Source of the DNA: Desmodus rotundus
Taxonomy: Eukaryota > Chordata > Mammalia > Chiroptera > Phyllostomidae
Direction of reading: 5' to 3'
Length of the DNA stretch: 64,000 nucleotides
NCBI RefSeq assembly: GCF_022682495.2
Contig: NW_026527273.1
Span: 1-64,000 of the forward strand
Both the position numbers and the translations under genes were made by a program. Under the pieces are notes generated by a model. The model was not told the DNA's origin. It ran no database searches and worked only from the letters and a program-made list of their open reading frames with translations. This document shows positions 1 to 12,125 of the stretch, piece by piece. Position 1 is the first letter of the stretch; every line of letters starts with the position of its first letter.

Positions 1-159
1 AGCACCTCTTCTTTAATCTCCATTTTTACCTGACTGACAGGAATACCAAAGACCAGCCTTCTAGCCTCAGGTTGGAAAACTCTGTGGTACAAGGCACACT
101 TTTGAGTTTGCTGTGGGCTCGGGCTAAAGCTGACACATAGACCCAGGCCCTACTGCCAG

Positions 160-345
160 TACTTTCCAAATTAACTCAGTGATCTTCACAATGGCCCTGT
201 GAGTCAGGTACTGCTTTAACTCCATTTCAAAGATGAGGACCCGAGGCACAGTGAAGTTGAGTAACTTGCCCAAGATGACGTGACTGATAAATGGCAGAAC
301 TGGAATTCACACCTAGGACTCTGGCTCCAGAAGTCAAGCTTTTCC
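160..345 (-). repeat. MIR SINE fragment, reverse orientation
   Basis: The stretch reads as the reverse complement of a mammalian MIR. It has a 'gatgaggacccgaggcacag' type segment, then 'gtaacttgcccaagatgac', then a 'ctggctccag' block near 320, in the order expected for the minus strand. It is diverged, as expected for an ancient element. A short open frame overlapping it on the minus strand (227-409) is not considered a gene. Confidence 0.75.
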
Positions 346-1434
346 TCAAGATATCATATAGATTCTTAGTGGTTATACTCACCTTTCGGTAGAGATACTT
401 CAATGACATAGAATCTACAAATGTGCGTGTGTGTTGGTGATGGTGTTGAGAAGTGCGTCATAATGGTAAATACAAATATAAGTGAGTAATATTTGAGGAA
501 TTTTACATTTTTGAATAAAGTTTAAAAATTGAAATAGAATTTAAGGTTATCAGCAAATGAGCATTACAAGTTCTTCAGCCCACAAGTCCTTCCGTTTCTG
601 CTCTTTAAGGTAAATGCTCAGGGTATGAATCCCTATGAAGAGCAGCAGCCTGATTTAGGTTTGCATTCTTTGACAGAGCCACCCCTCCATGCACCGCCTG
701 TTTGGAATGGAAGGGATTAACTTTGATCTGATGAGCTGTATTTTATAAATAGAATTAATCTCCGGCTTTGGGGAGATGAGGTCATCAGATTGACACCGAA
801 GTCTTACGGCAGTGCAGACATCAAGGCCACATCTGCTCGGCTCCTGTCAGAGGCTCAACCTTCTCCATGCAGGTACTTGATCTTGGATCCTCACACAAGG
901 GCATTATTTCCGCACCGCAATCTTGCTGCTCTGTCCATCCCCTCTGGAGTAGATAGAGAACCCAGCAGTGTAAAAGGAGTGTGTTCTCACCATCTCAGAA
1001 GGTGTGTCCTGTACTCTCAAAGCTCCTTTTAATTCCAGTCTCAGAGCATTCTGCATTGTCTCCTAGATGCATGCAAAACAGACTGCAATCTGTTTTGCAT
1101 GAATTTGTCCACTACCACTTGCTTCCCTCATCTATGAGAAAAGGAAGAATAAATTTTGCTCGTCCCTTTCTAGGTCCCTCTACGTGGACTTAGGAAGGAA
1201 CTGATAAGATGTCTCAAGGTAGAGAACCCCTGTCTCTGTGGCCTCAAAAAACAACTTCGTAACTGTGCATCTTTGCTGACACTGAAATAGTCTCCAACAC
1301 ACAGGCCTGGACCTCCAAGGATCAGAGGTTCCTTGCTATAACACACTTACACACTCATTGTGTGGGGCCCCAACATTAGTAAAAGAAATGGCTATAGTCA
1401 CTCCTGTATTTCCCTCATTCCCTGCCTCTACTAT
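346..1434. other. Unique or unrecognised intergenic sequence
   Basis: I see no gene, RNA or repeat I can name. Short open frames on the plus strand at 790-1032 and 981-1193 have no recognisable domain or initiation context and are treated as chance. Confidence 0.5.
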
Positions 1435-1855
1435 TTTTTTTAAATTAAATTTACTGAGTGACACTGGTTAATAGGATTATATAGGTCTCAAGTGCTTATT
1501 TCTATGATACATGAGCTATATGTTGCATTGTGTGCCCTCCACCCAATGTCAAATCATCTTCTGTCCCCATATATTTGCCCCCTTTAACCTTTACCATCCC
1601 CCACCCCTCTTCCCTCTGGTAACTGCCATACCATTGTCTGTGTTTGTGAATTTCTGTTTGTTTTTCTTGTTTATTCATTTGTTTCTTTCAGTTTTAAATC
1701 CCACGTATGAGTGAAATCATATGGTTGTTAACTTTTTCTGTCTGACTTATTTCACTCAGCATGATATTCTCAAGGTTCATTCATGTTTTTGCAAATGGCA
1801 ATATTTAATCTTTTTGTATGACTGAAAGGTATTCATTGTATATATGTACACCTCT
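1435..1855 (-). mobile_element. LINE-1 3' end (ORF2 tail and 3' UTR), reverse orientation
   Basis: Read on the minus strand, 1850 to 1690 gives the familiar L1 ORF2 C-terminal and 3' UTR sequence (a 'gagtgaaataagtcagacag' block followed by a 'catatgatttcactcatacg' block). It then enters a pyrimidine-rich 3' UTR and ends near 1435 beside a T-run, which is the A-tail of the minus-strand element. The fragment is 5'-truncated and non-coding. It faces away from the plus-strand L1 that starts near 1935. Both contain the same 3' portion, so they are two insertions rather than one 5'-inverted copy. Confidence 0.75.
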
Positions 1856-1934
1856 CCTTTATTCCACCTTCACTGTTCTTGGCCCTTCTAGCAAGCTGGG
1901 TTCATGAATAGTTAGTGCATTGAAGACCTAGTTT

Positions 1935-2958
1935 CTTACAGAGGCAGTAAAATCTCTGACATCACTCTTAGCAATATTTTTTTCTGATATATCTCCTCAA
2001 GCAAGGGAAACAAAAGAGAAAAACTAAACAAATGGGACTACATCAAACTAAAAAGTTTTTGCACAGCAAAGGGAACCATCAACAAAACAAAAAGACAACA
2101 TACTGAATGGGTGAAGATACGCCCCAATAATATATAAGATGAGGGGTTAGTATCCAAAATTTATAAAGAACTCATACAACTCAACCAAAGAAATACAATC
2201 TAATTAAAAAATAGGCAAAGGGCCTGAGGAGACACTTCTCCAAAGAGGACATACAGATGGCCAATAGACCTATGAAAAGATGTTCGATGTCACTGATTGT
2301 CAGAGAAATACAAATTAAAACCATGAGGTATCACCTCACGCCTGTCAGAATGGCTCTCATCAATAAATCAACAAACAACAAGTGTTGGAGAGGATGTGGA
2401 GAAAAGGGAACCCTAGTGCCCTGTTGCTGGGAATGCAGACCGGTGCAGCCACTGTGGAAAACACTATCGAGTTCCCTCAAAAAATTAAAAATGGAGCTGC
2501 CTTATGACCCAGAAATTCCACTTTGGAAATCCATCTGAACTAACCCGAATCACTGATTTGAAAGAATATATCCACACTTACGTCCATTGCAGCATTGTTT
2601 ACAGGAGCCAAATATGGAGGCCACCCAAGTGCTCATCAGCAGGTAAGTGGATAAAAAGGTGGTACAATGGAATTAAGTGGCCATAAAAAATTGAAATCTT
2701 ACCATTTGTGACAGCATAGATAGACCTAGATTGTATTATGCTAAGTGAAATAAGAAAGTCAGAGAAAGACAAATACCATATGATTTCACTTATTTGTGGA
2801 ATCCAGAGAACAATATAAACAAACAAACAAATGAAACATAAACAGACTCATAGATAAAGAGAACAGATGGATGGTTGCCAGAGGGGAGGAGCCTTGGGGG
2901 ACTGGGTGAAAAAGGCGAAGGCATTAAAAAGTACAAGTTGACAGTTACAAAATAGTCA
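1935..2958 (+). mobile_element. LINE-1 ORF2 C-terminal remnant, plus strand
   Basis: The sequence from about 1945 ('ggcagtaaaatctctgacat') through 2790 follows the last third of mammalian L1 ORF2: the lysine-rich stretch, then 'atacaaattaaaaccatgag' near 2310, a 'ggagaggatgtggagaaaag' block near 2390, and the terminal 'gataaaaaggtggtac' and 'gtgaaataagaaagtcag' blocks. The reading frame is broken by stops and frameshifts. Open pieces survive only at 2257-2538 and 2504-2686. It is a dead, 5'-truncated copy whose 3' UTR is interrupted by a Ves SINE at about 2961. Confidence 0.85.
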
Positions 2959-2960
2959 TG

Positions 2961-3175
2961 GATCCTGGCTGCTGTGGCTCAGTGGGTTGAATGCCAGCCT
3001 GAGAACCAGAGGGTCGCTGGTTCAACTCCCAGTCAGGACACACGTCTGGGTTGCGGGCCAGGTCCTCAGTAGGGGGCATGTGAGAGGCAACCACTCATTG
3101 ATGTTTCTCTCCTCTCTTTCTCCCTCCCTTCCCCTCTGTCTAAAAAAATTAAACAAATAAAAATCTTTAAAAAAA
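2961..3175 (+). mobile_element. Ves SINE (bat tRNA-derived SINE)
   Basis: The element begins with a tRNA-like head. A Pol III A-box-like tggctcagtggg is at about 2975-2986 and a B-box-like ggttcaactcc at about 3018-3028. It continues with 'gtagggggcatgtgagaggc', the 'attgatgtttctctcc' block, a CT-rich tract and an A-rich tail. This order is characteristic of Ves SINEs, which are restricted to bats. It lies inside an L1 3' UTR. An imperfect 14-bp direct repeat (acaaaatagtcatg before, ccaaaatacttacg after) is a plausible target-site duplication. Confidence 0.85.
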
Positions 3176-3350
3176 CCAAAATACTTACGGAGATATTAAC
3201 TACAGCATAGGAAATAGAGTCAGTAATATTGTAATAACTATATAGGGTGCCAGGTGGGTCCTGGAAATATTAGGGAAACACTTTTAAAGTACATGATTAT
3301 CTAACCACTATGCTACCAAATAATATTTAATGTAAATTGTAATGAAAGAA
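3176..3350 (+). mobile_element. LINE-1 3' UTR, continuation after the SINE
   Basis: The motif 'acagcataggaaatagagtc' followed by 'aatattgtaataactatata', then a 'ctaaccactatgctacc' segment, matches the 3' UTR of mammalian L1. It continues the plus-strand element at 1935-2958, so the SINE inserted into an existing L1. Confidence 0.7.
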
Positions 3351-5117
3351 AACCCCTAGTTTCTTCCTGGAACAAGCTGGATTGATTTCAGGGTGCTTGG
3401 GGTTTCAGTACCTTCGGGGCAGAACTCTGAGAGCGTGTTTGGGCTGTGATCCCTGAGCACTCTCCAGCCCACTTTAGGGTCTCTTCAACAGAAGTGAGTT
3501 TGAGAGGAGGCCTAACATTTTGTGGTGCAGGAAGGATGGATGGAGGGGTCAGGGAAAATGCTTCTAAAGTGGCTGAGGACTGAAATAGCCTCCTCAGGCC
3601 TCCTCAGGTCCACAATACTCAAGATCAACCCCTGCAGCTTGCTTGGGCTGTAGCTGGCCTTGCTCGCAGGGCCGGCGTGCTCTGCATGGCTTGGGCGCCC
3701 CTTTGGAAGAATGAGCACTCACTGGGACAAGTAAGCACTCTGGTTTTGTCCCAACCCTGAGTTTGCAGTTCATAAGAGGCTAGGGGACAGCTTGACAGAG
3801 GCCACCTGCTTTACAGTGTAGCCCTGTGAGAGCTCTCAAGTATGATGAGGCAAAGCTTTCATAATTGACAGGTAAAAAGGCGAGTGAGCAGTCACAGCAA
3901 GGGTCTCAGACAGGAGTCTACACACCTACCAGAGGAGGAAGCTGGTGAAGCAATATGTTAGTTCAGGTCCTCTAAGGCAAGGTGGCTGAAAGACTGTGAT
4001 GGACTGTGGGAAGCATTCCATACAGTTGTATGCTCTAAGGACTGTTTGACGAGGCATTTGGGGGAGGCCCAGAACCAACATTGCCTGTTAGAGAAGTCCT
4101 TTGTCTCCTAGACTGGGGTTACCATAGTCTCCCTGTTGCCTGCCATTCCCTGGGAGCAGCCGGGCAGTGCTCCTTGCAGTAGACATGGTGATGGATTTCA
4201 GAGCATAGCAGTTGGTGTCCAGGCCAGTAACATTCCCTGTCGGTGTGGGAAGCACACCCATGGCTGCTGCAGCAAAGGACTCTGTCTATAAAGCGTGAAG
4301 CTGCCTGAACACACAGAGAACTACATCTACAGAGGTGGAAAAGAGAGATGCTAGGTTTCTGGTGCAGTGGAAGGGGGACTTATTCCCTTTAGTGAAAGAG
4401 AAGGCAGTCTCATTTCCCAAAAGTCTCTGTTTTGAGAGCGGAAGGGAACAAGAAGCAGCATTGGATGCTGAGCTCCAGGAAATGGGAAAGAGGTAAGGAA
4501 TCCCATGTGCCAGGGGGAGCTTTCTCCCAGCAATCCGCACGGAGACGGCTGAGAGTAGCAGCAGCAGCACAGCACACAGCTCAGTAGCAGCAAAGCCACA
4601 ATGGGGGAGATGATGCTGGAAGAGGTCACTTGCAATGTGGCAGGGTGACATTGCCGTTCTGTGGTGACCGAAAATGTGGACAGCAGCACAAGTCAACAAG
4701 GAGAGTCATAAGTGGTGATGAGAGTACCTGACTCCATAGGTGGGAGTCAGGGAACAGAGTGGATTGGGAGCTCCGGGTTTTAATGGTAACCCAGCTGGGG
4801 AATCCTTTAGATGCAGTCGGTTTTCTGACCCTGTGGAGAGCACCTGTCATAAGTATACACACACAACAGAAGAAGGGTTTCCTTTCCCTTTGCTCTTCAA
4901 GCACAAGTCAAGGGTGATGAAACCAAATGGTGACCGAAGAGGTTAGGGAAAAATTATGCAGTTAGAAATAGTTCTGACTCCCGTGGCAGAAAACTCTTGA
5001 GTAAATACAGGCAGCAGGTAACTAATTTTCCTATCTCGGTTCAACAAGAGCATGGAGTGTGTTGAGCAACAACTAGCTCTTCAAAATAAAATGCTCCTAG
5101 TCAGCAGTTGAGAGACA
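3351..5117. other. Unrecognised intergenic sequence
   Basis: There is no feature I can support. Minus-strand open frames at 4286-4699, 4351-4689 and 4626-4904 overlap one another in different frames and show no domain. A short AGC-rich run (about 4557-4575) accounts for the leucine-rich stretch in one of them. Confidence 0.45.
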
Positions 5118-5118
5118 G

Positions 5119-5122
5119 CTAT

Positions 5123-5154
<32 letters not shown>
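5119..5154. repeat. Tetranucleotide microsatellite (TTTA)n
   Basis: About nine uninterrupted copies of tttA/attt are visible. The stretch produces the artificial repeated LFIY peptide in the overlapping open frame 5108-5293. Confidence 0.95.
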
Positions 5155-5700
5155 TGGAAGCCCCACTGAGCTGAATAAAAGGGAGCTAGCCAAATTAGCA
5201 GGACCTGGGATCCTATTCCTGGAACTAGCTAACAGGAGGGGATCAGTCAAGCTTACAAAATTATCATTTTTGAGCAACCCACAAGCCTTTTAATGACACG
5301 AGTCTGAGCTTAGGCTCTTGACTGCCTGTTCCTAAGCAACCGAGGGATTGGCAGAGAGTGTATTTTGTGGTATCATTAAATAAAGGCTGCACAGTGCAGA
5401 AAACCGTGGGCAGAAATTGGGTTAATTGTATTTATTTTTTGATGTTTTATGTTAAAAAATAAACAAAAGTCCTTTATGCCCTAGAAAGTGTGCTCTTACT
5501 TGCTCACTTTCTGTCTCTGTCTCTGCCTCGTTCACTTTCTGTGTCTCATTTTTGAGGACTACCATTTCTTTTTCTCATTTCCCTCTGCAATTTAAGCACA
5601 GCATTTATCTTTTTTATGGGCAGTATTTCCGGGGTTTTTCCCAGCTCTGTTCTGTCCTAGAAAAATTGGATCACACACTGTAACAGCCAAAAGGGGTCTA
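5155..5700. other. Unrecognised intergenic sequence
   Basis: There is no supported gene or named repeat. A pyrimidine-rich segment with several 'ctttctgtctctg' type repeats lies at about 5505-5560. Confidence 0.4.
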
Positions 5701-5800
5701 GGGGATCCTTTAGCAATCTCCCTTATTTTATTCTCACAGAAACCACAGTTCAGAGAGGGGAAGGGACTGCCTGGATCTAACTTGTCTTTAACGTTTCAGA
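5701..5800 (-). repeat. Possible MIR/L2-type fragment, reverse orientation
   Basis: A 'ttctcacagaaaccacagtt' segment followed by 'cagagaggggaagggactg' resembles the reverse-complement 3' half of MIR, but divergence is high. A following segment with 'gaagcttcccctgac' (about 5821) is L2-like. Confidence 0.4.
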
Positions 5801-5984
5801 TTAGTTATCACTGCCTCTGTGAAGCTTCCCCTGACACCATAGAGGTATTATGGCACCTCATTTGAAAGGATATATGTGACATTCACCACTCAGTTGTTGG
5901 GATACATTGTGTTTTCTCTTGTAAGTTCCGTGGTGACTCTCTTGCTTTTTGTCCTATACCCAGAGTTTGCTATGGTAGATGACT

Positions 5985-6110
5985 TGAAGTAGATTCTCAA
6001 TACATAGGTAGTGAATGAATTGGCCAAGGCCACACAACCAGTTAGTGAAAAACTAGGACTAAGACCCAGGTTTCCCATTGTCTAGTTTAGTGTTGTTCCA
6101 TGACCTACTA
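5985..6110 (-). repeat. MIR-like fragment, reverse orientation
   Basis: The order 'gtagtgaatgaattggccaa', 'ggccacacaaccagttagtg', 'actaagacccaggttt' follows the reverse complement of a MIR core. The flanks are diverged. Confidence 0.55.
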
Positions 6111-7589
6111 TAAATATTACAGCAATATGGAGAAAATTAATCCATTTAGAGGACCCCAGCTATGCGGTCTTTCTCCTGCTCTCATTCAAGGTGAATGGAT
6201 CATAACGATGACCAAATCTGACTCTGTAGCCAGCGGGGCTTCAGCTTTCCCTCTGCCATGGGCCAACTGACCCATGTCTGAGACTCTTTATGCAATGACC
6301 TGGGCCCTACCTCAGATCATGCCGCGTTTCTTGCTCCCATTTAACAAAAGAACAAAGTACCTGTTCTGCAGGTGCTGAGCTGGGCTCTGGAGATTCAGCA
6401 GTTAACAGGAGCAGACAGGGTTCACACTCGCGTGCAGATGACCTCTAAGCACAAGCACTATTGACCCCCCATGCGTTCGCTCGGAATCACACATTGGCTT
6501 TCCAATTCTCTAATTACCAAGGTCTCCAAGATTTATGAGGGAGATGACTCTGGGACTATGCTTTCTTCCTACACATTTTCTGTCCTCACCAGTCAGACTC
6601 TGGTGAAGCCTTTTGTACCGAGAAGTGATAGTCCGGTTGCTCCTATTTGCTCCTATTATAACTGTTTGGAAAGGTACCTTACACCCCCAGCCTGACTTCC
6701 TCCTCTCCCCTTCATTTCATAACCATCTGCAACTGAGCTTCTGCTCCTCATCTGCCCAGCCCACCTTCCATCGGCCTCCACTCCAGTATTTCAGGAAATT
6801 CTGTACCAAAGTCTCCAATGACTTCAAATTGCCAAATATAGTGGATAAAGTTTTAGTATTCATTTTGCCTCTGTGGTATAGTAGACACTGGCAAAATGTG
6901 TCCCAAGAACATTATGTGCCCTTGACTCCTGAATATCACTGCAGCTTAAAATGTCAACATAACTTCCAATAGATTGCAGCTAAAGAATTTTGCTGATTCA
7001 GATTCTTAATGAGAGTTAACGGTCTTTGATAAGTAGAGGAAAGGAAAGACACTTAGGGAGGTAGATACTCCTGCTAAGTGATGTGCTGTCCTCTGGCTGA
7101 GAATTCAGGTTTGTGCCCTCACTAAGATTTAAAATCGTTACTAGTCATGGAATTTGGGGTTACTCAAATAACTAGAATTAAGACAGCTAAAGTGACACAT
7201 ACCAGAGCTACCTCAGCATTGCTCACACTGTCTTTAAAACCCTTCTCTTATCTGGCTTTGGATCACCTGATCTCTGTTTCTCCTAAGTCCTCATGATGGA
7301 TTCTCGCCCTTGTGCCCACCCATTAAGTACTGGTAGTAAGTGCTGATCCCAGATAATTTCTCTCTGAATAAAAAATTTCTCTTGTGCCTATGGGTTTAAC
7401 CACTTCATATTTTTTTGTGTATTTAACTTCCAATACTAGATGGTGAAAAACATAGCTGTGTTGGGACAAATTGTGTCTGTGCAAATGTGGCTTCTTTGTT
7501 AAACTGACATCATTCCTCCATGTACCTATAGTGAATGCTCTTGGGCTGTTTATGCTTCATTTTCTATCCCATCCCCCCCCACACCTGGC
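6111..7589. other. Unrecognised intergenic sequence
   Basis: No gene is supported. Overlapping plus-strand open frames at 6471-6695 and 6613-6972 have no recognisable domain. A C-run occurs at about 7570-7580. Confidence 0.4.
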
Positions 7590-8035
7590 CCCAATCTATT
7601 CCCTGGTCACTCCTGTCCTGCTCTGTGCCCTGGAAGGCTGACCTCTGTGTCTGCATCACCTCACCTGACTTGCTGACCATTTGGTCACTCAGAGGCACTG
7701 GTTAGAGAGCAGGGGATACGAGAGGACAGGTCAGGGCATCTGTTGCCCCTACTCCCTCCCTGCCTGCCAGCAGCTCTGGCTGTGAACGTGCTCCTGTGTG
7801 GTCATAGCCTTTGCTGGTGGCCTCTCTTCTGTGGCTTCAGTTTTCAGTGGGCTACCATTACACAGTTTGCTGCTTCTTGCTGTTGCTAGCCCCTGGTTGC
7901 TTCGCCATCCGCTTATTTGTTTTCTTAACCATGCCCTTGCCTCTGTAAACAGTCCCTTCATTTGAAATCTCTTCATTTAAGCATTCTGAGTGTGCCGTCT
8001 GTTTCTTGCAGACCTCTGGGTGTTACAGAGCTCAT
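7590..8035 (+). repeat. Old L1-type or LTR-type repeat, 3' end
   Basis: The segment ending 'gtaaacagtcccttcattt' then 'gagtgtgccgtctgtttctt' resembles, from memory of mammalian interspersed repeats, the 3' portion of an old L1M-like element. The subfamily and even the class are uncertain. The minus-strand open frame 7749-7976 within it is chance. Confidence 0.4.
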
Positions 8036-8324
8036 TCACCTTGTAGAAACAGGCATTAAATCATCCGCTACTCTTCTTCAACTGCCTTAGCTATTTTTCA
8101 CATTAACTATTACAATCTCAGTTATACAAAATCTAAGGATCAGTAAAAGTCACGCACAAAGCAGGAGCTGTGAGACCAGAGTGCTACAGTAGTGCCAAGA
8201 TGTGGGGGAAGAGCAAAAGAAAAAAGCGTCGGTAAATACGGCTTTGGAGAAACAGTGAAGTGCATTGCAAAATCTTTATTCTTCTCTCCTTGCATTATGT
8301 TTTCCTTAGTGGCACTAACATGAA

Positions 8325-8515
8325 CTTTCTATAACTCGACTCCGATCAGGTTACTCTCCTTAGCAGTCTTCAACGGCTCCCTGATAGCCACAGAATAAAA
8401 CTTAAATTCCTTAGTGTGTTGCATAATTTTTTCATGTTTTGGCTTTTACATACTTTTCTCTGGCATCATTTCCTGGCAGTCCCTGAACGAGTCCCACTGG
8501 CCCCTTAGTTGTGCC
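8325..8515 (+). repeat. LINE-2-like fragment
   Basis: The sequence 'gcagtcttcaacggctccct', then 'agaataaaacttaaattcct', follows the L2 3' region (the 'aatggctcccc', 'aggataaagtcc' arrangement). It is heavily diverged. Confidence 0.55.
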
Positions 8516-9194
8516 ATATCATATATTCAGCCCAGTATTTTCCTCTCCCCAGCTTCCCTTTCTTTGCTTTCTATCTTGCCTAATGACACCATTAATCATT
8601 CAAATCCTAAAAGTCACAGTAGACTTTTAATTTTATCTCCCTTAACTCCAGCGTATAGTAACTTATCAAGTGCTGTCTCTGAGAGAGACCTGGATTCATA
8701 CTTTACTGAAAAAGCCACTCAATGTAAATTTTTAGTTTTGTACATCCCAGAGGGTTTGGGGATGTGAAATATAAATTAGCCCGGGATCCTGAAGGCCTCT
8801 AGCAGTGGAAGCAATAGAAGTTTCCAAATAACATGTTCTCCGTAGCTTTTCCTTAGCTTTTTTAATGTGTCTTTATTTCTCTTAAAATTATATTTTTTTC
8901 TTCACGGTGTGTGTGCTCCAGTAATGTTGTAATAGAGATGGAGAACATTTCCATGACTCTGAGGGTTTCCACAGCAGAGCCACCATCTAGTGGCCTTGGA
9001 AGAAAATAGGAATAATTAGGAATTCAGAGGCTGTTCACCATCAAGTTGCAAATTTGGCAGTTTCAATTTTAAATTCAAAACAGCCAGATTGTGTTCATTT
9101 AAAATGTTTTATATTGGCATAACAGATGTCTTCCCTGAGGAACATTCTTAGCAATTAAAATATATAGATACTATATATTTTGTACATATATTCA
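8516..9194. other. Unrecognised intergenic sequence
   Basis: There is no supported gene. It includes one candidate CTCF-like site (8980-8995), listed separately. Confidence 0.4.
8980..8995 (-). promoter_or_regulatory. Candidate CTCF-like motif
   Basis: The reverse complement of 8980-8995 is GGCCACTAGATGGTGG. It agrees with the vertebrate CTCF core (CCACYAGRKGGC) except at the last core position, T instead of C. A single motif of this quality occurs by chance often, so this is only a candidate. Confidence 0.25.
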
Positions 9195-9960
9195 TAATTT
9201 TTAGAATCATTTTCATTGTTATTCCATTACAGTTGTCCCAGTTTTTCCCCCTTTGCCCTCCTCTGCCCAGCCACAGACCACCCCCTCAGTCAATCCCCAC
9301 CCTGTTGTCCATGTCCATGGGTCATTCATACCTGTTTTTTGTCTAGTCCCTTCCCCTTCTTTCCACCATTATCCCCCTCCCCACATCCTAGTCATTTTCA
9401 GTCTGTCCCATGTTTCCATGTCTGTGGTTCTATTTCATTCATTAGTTTATTTTGTTCATTAGATTCCTCTTATAGGTGAGATCATATGGTATTTGTCTTT
9501 CACTGCCTGGCTTATTTCACTTAGCATAATGCTCTCTAGTTCCATCCATGCTGTCGGGAAGGATAGGAGCTCCTTTCTTTCTGCTGCATAGTACTCCATT
9601 GTGTAAATGTACCACAGTTTTTTGATCCATTCATCTACTGACAGGCACTTAGGCTGTGTCCAGCACTTGGTTTTTGTAAACAGTGTTACTATGAACATTG
9701 GGGTGCATAAATTTTTTGAATTGGTGACTCAGGATTCTTAGGGTAAATTCCCAGCAGTGGAATCACTGGGTCAAAAGGCAGCTCCATTTTGAGTTTTTTA
9801 AGGAAATCCCATACTGTTTTCCACAGCAGCTGCACCAGTCTGCATTCCCACCAGCACTACACTAGGGTTCCCTTTTCTCTACATCCTTGCTAGCAGTTGT
9901 TTGTTGATTTATTAGTGATGGCCATTCTGACTGGGAGGAGGTGATATCTCATAATTTTTA
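9195..9960 (-). mobile_element. LINE-1 3' end (ORF2 C-terminus and 3' UTR), reverse orientation
   Basis: On the minus strand the fragment runs from the ORF2 C-terminal region (about 9960 to 9470) into a purine-rich 3' UTR that ends near 9195. The surviving open piece 9459-9698 translates to a peptide with the L1 ORF2 hallmark IYTMEYYAAE, followed by an MELESIMLSEISQ-type ending. This copy looks younger than the 1.4-3.3 kb copies but is strongly 5'-truncated and cannot encode a working ORF2 protein. Confidence 0.9.
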
Positions 9961-10944
9961 ATCCATTATTCTGTGGCATTGTTGTTTTTATGTCACTAGC
10001 CAGAGGAAATTATCAAATGGTGATATTAGTAGACAATTTAACAAACTCTTCTTACAGGCCTTGATTGAGGGGAGAAAATACCCTGAAATATCAAAACAGA
10101 TGGTTGTCTTAATCTAAAAAATACCCAAAGGAGAGTCTACAGTTTCATTGAGCCCATTCATATTAGGCTCCACAAAGAATGACTAAAATTTGTAGAGAGA
10201 CAGAAAGTCTCACATGCAAAATTTTGGATGCTTTGTTGTGGGGAAGGAGAAGTCAGAAGGTTAGTGTTTTGATAAGCAAGTTGTCAATTTATCATGTTTA
10301 TTTTATTTTGACTAGAAATTGACCTAGGTATTTATATTAGCCAGAGTTCATTCGGGAAAATAGAAATTACCTGCGTATTCCAAATGTGGAGTCTTTCACC
10401 TAGGGAACTGCACGTTTATAGGAAGTCGGAAAGACGAGAGAGGCAAAGATCCAGGAAGCCACCATCTATGATGTAGTTACTAGTGATTTTCCAGGTGCTT
10501 TCTGGAAGCTTCTGTGAACCTCAAGGACTCCAAAATGTTCTTAACTATTTAGCCTTTAGCACCGAGGCAAGTAGTCTCCAGGGAGTGATGCCCACTATCT
10601 CGGTGCCTTCCACAGCCTGGAACTTTCGACAGGCCTCATGTGTCTGCCTGTAGCTGCCTTCAGTGAATAACAGTTTCTCCCCATCGCCTTCCAGCTCTCA
10701 CATCAAAGTCTCCACCCTGGCAGCTGTAACCCAGACTGGGTGAGAAAGTGGAATCTGAGTGTGCTGTTCCTGGCTTCCCCTTTCTAGTGCAGAAGCAGCC
10801 TCAGGAGGAGGTACAGCCCTATGAAAGACCCAATATACCTATCCTTTCAGTGGTAAAATTTCATATTTAGCAGCAAGTGCCAAGTGGCACAGGAAAATCT
10901 TTGAAACATTTTCCTTGATTTTTATTGGCAAGAAGAAAAAAATG
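9961..10944. other. Unrecognised intergenic sequence
   Basis: I see nothing I can name. It is AT-rich with no long open frame. Confidence 0.4.
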
Positions 10945-11165
10945 TATGATGGCAGGGAATGGTCTTTGGATTGAAAGACCTGGGTTTAACACCCGGCTTT
11001 GTGATCTTGGGTACGTCATTCCACCATTGGGAGCCTTTGCTTCTTCACCCAGAAGGATGTGGATAGTGATGTCCATTTTGGAGTAATGCTTTGAAAAGTA
11101 AGTGAAATAATCTATGTAAAGCACTTATTGGGCACCACAGGGCTGGGATATGTAATAAGCAGGAA
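10945..11165 (+). repeat. MIR SINE, plus orientation
   Basis: The order is 'gacctgggtttaacacccgg' (tRNA-related region), 'ctttgtgatcttgggtacgt', 'gtgaaataatctatgtaaag', then 'cacttattgggc'. This follows the MIR consensus in the forward sense. The minus-strand open frame 10867-11124 overlapping it is not a gene. Confidence 0.75.
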
Positions 11166-12125
11166 GTGAGTGCTAACTCTGTAAGAAATTGAAATGGGGA
11201 CTGGCATTAAGGGCTGTAGCAGCTCATCTATTTCTATGCCTTGACCAAATTACAGTGCTGTTGCTACATTTGTAATGGCTTGGCTTTTCCCTTGTAGTAC
11301 ATTACTTACAACTTTCAGTATCAATAAGTTTTTTTCTCTTAGTGTATTTCTTTCACAATGTTCTCTTCCAGAAATAGCAGCACAAGGAAGGCAGCATAGT
11401 TTGGAGACTTTGTCAGTAATTGGCTCTGTCTACCTAAACAATTAAATTACTTTCTCAAAGTCTCAATTTCTTTATGTGTAAAATGATGGGCTTAAAGTAT
11501 GGGGAGAGGAGGAAGGGATGACTTAGGTCATTTGATTTGTTTTAATTCATTTGTCCAGTATTTCCTTGCCTATTATGTTTAAGTCATTGTGTTAGGCACA
11601 ATGTGTTAGGGGTGACTAACAAAATGTGTATAAGAAAGTGATCCCAGGTACTCAGAGCAATATAATTCAGTAAAATAAAAATATCAACAAGAGACACATA
11701 AAATATAGCAGATTTGGAGCTTCTGACCTGAAATATAAAGTTTTATTGTGGTGGATGATAAATCCAGTAAACAACAGAAGCTCCTTGGAGAGGGAGGTAA
11801 GTGATACTTATTCAAAAATGTATTCCAGGGGCTCCTAAGGCATTGTTTTCCATTGAGAAGAGAAGATGTTGTGAAACATGAATGATGGGTTGAGTTCTAT
11901 AGTCATTGTGTTAGCAATTTGGAACACATTTTATGAGCATCTGTACTATAGAAGGCCCTGTGTTGGGATGTGGGTATGCAGGCAAAGTATTTTATTTGCC
12001 CTCCAGGATTTTCCAATCTATCTGTTTGAATGTAGCTTTTACATAATTAGTGTATATTAGTTACAAAGAGAAATGCTACTAGGATTGGAAATCTATCAGT
12101 CCCTGTCTCTGCCATTTTATGAAAA
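11166..12125. other. Unrecognised intergenic sequence
   Basis: No gene is seen. Segments near 11570-11650 and 11935-11990 ('gccctgtgttgggatgtggg') have the flavour of ancient L2/MIR sequence but are too diverged to assign. Confidence 0.35.

Noticed and set aside
1435..3350. A single 5'-inverted L1 (twin priming)
   Set aside because: Both opposed segments contain the same 3'-terminal L1 region, so they are two separate insertions.
4286..4904. Minus-strand open frames of 92-137 codons as a gene
   Set aside because: They overlap in different frames, have no recognisable domain, and an AGC-rich run creates the apparent leucine-rich stretch.
9216..9479. Plus-strand open frames rich in P, S and F
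   Set aside because: They are the opposite strand of a purine-rich L1 3' UTR.
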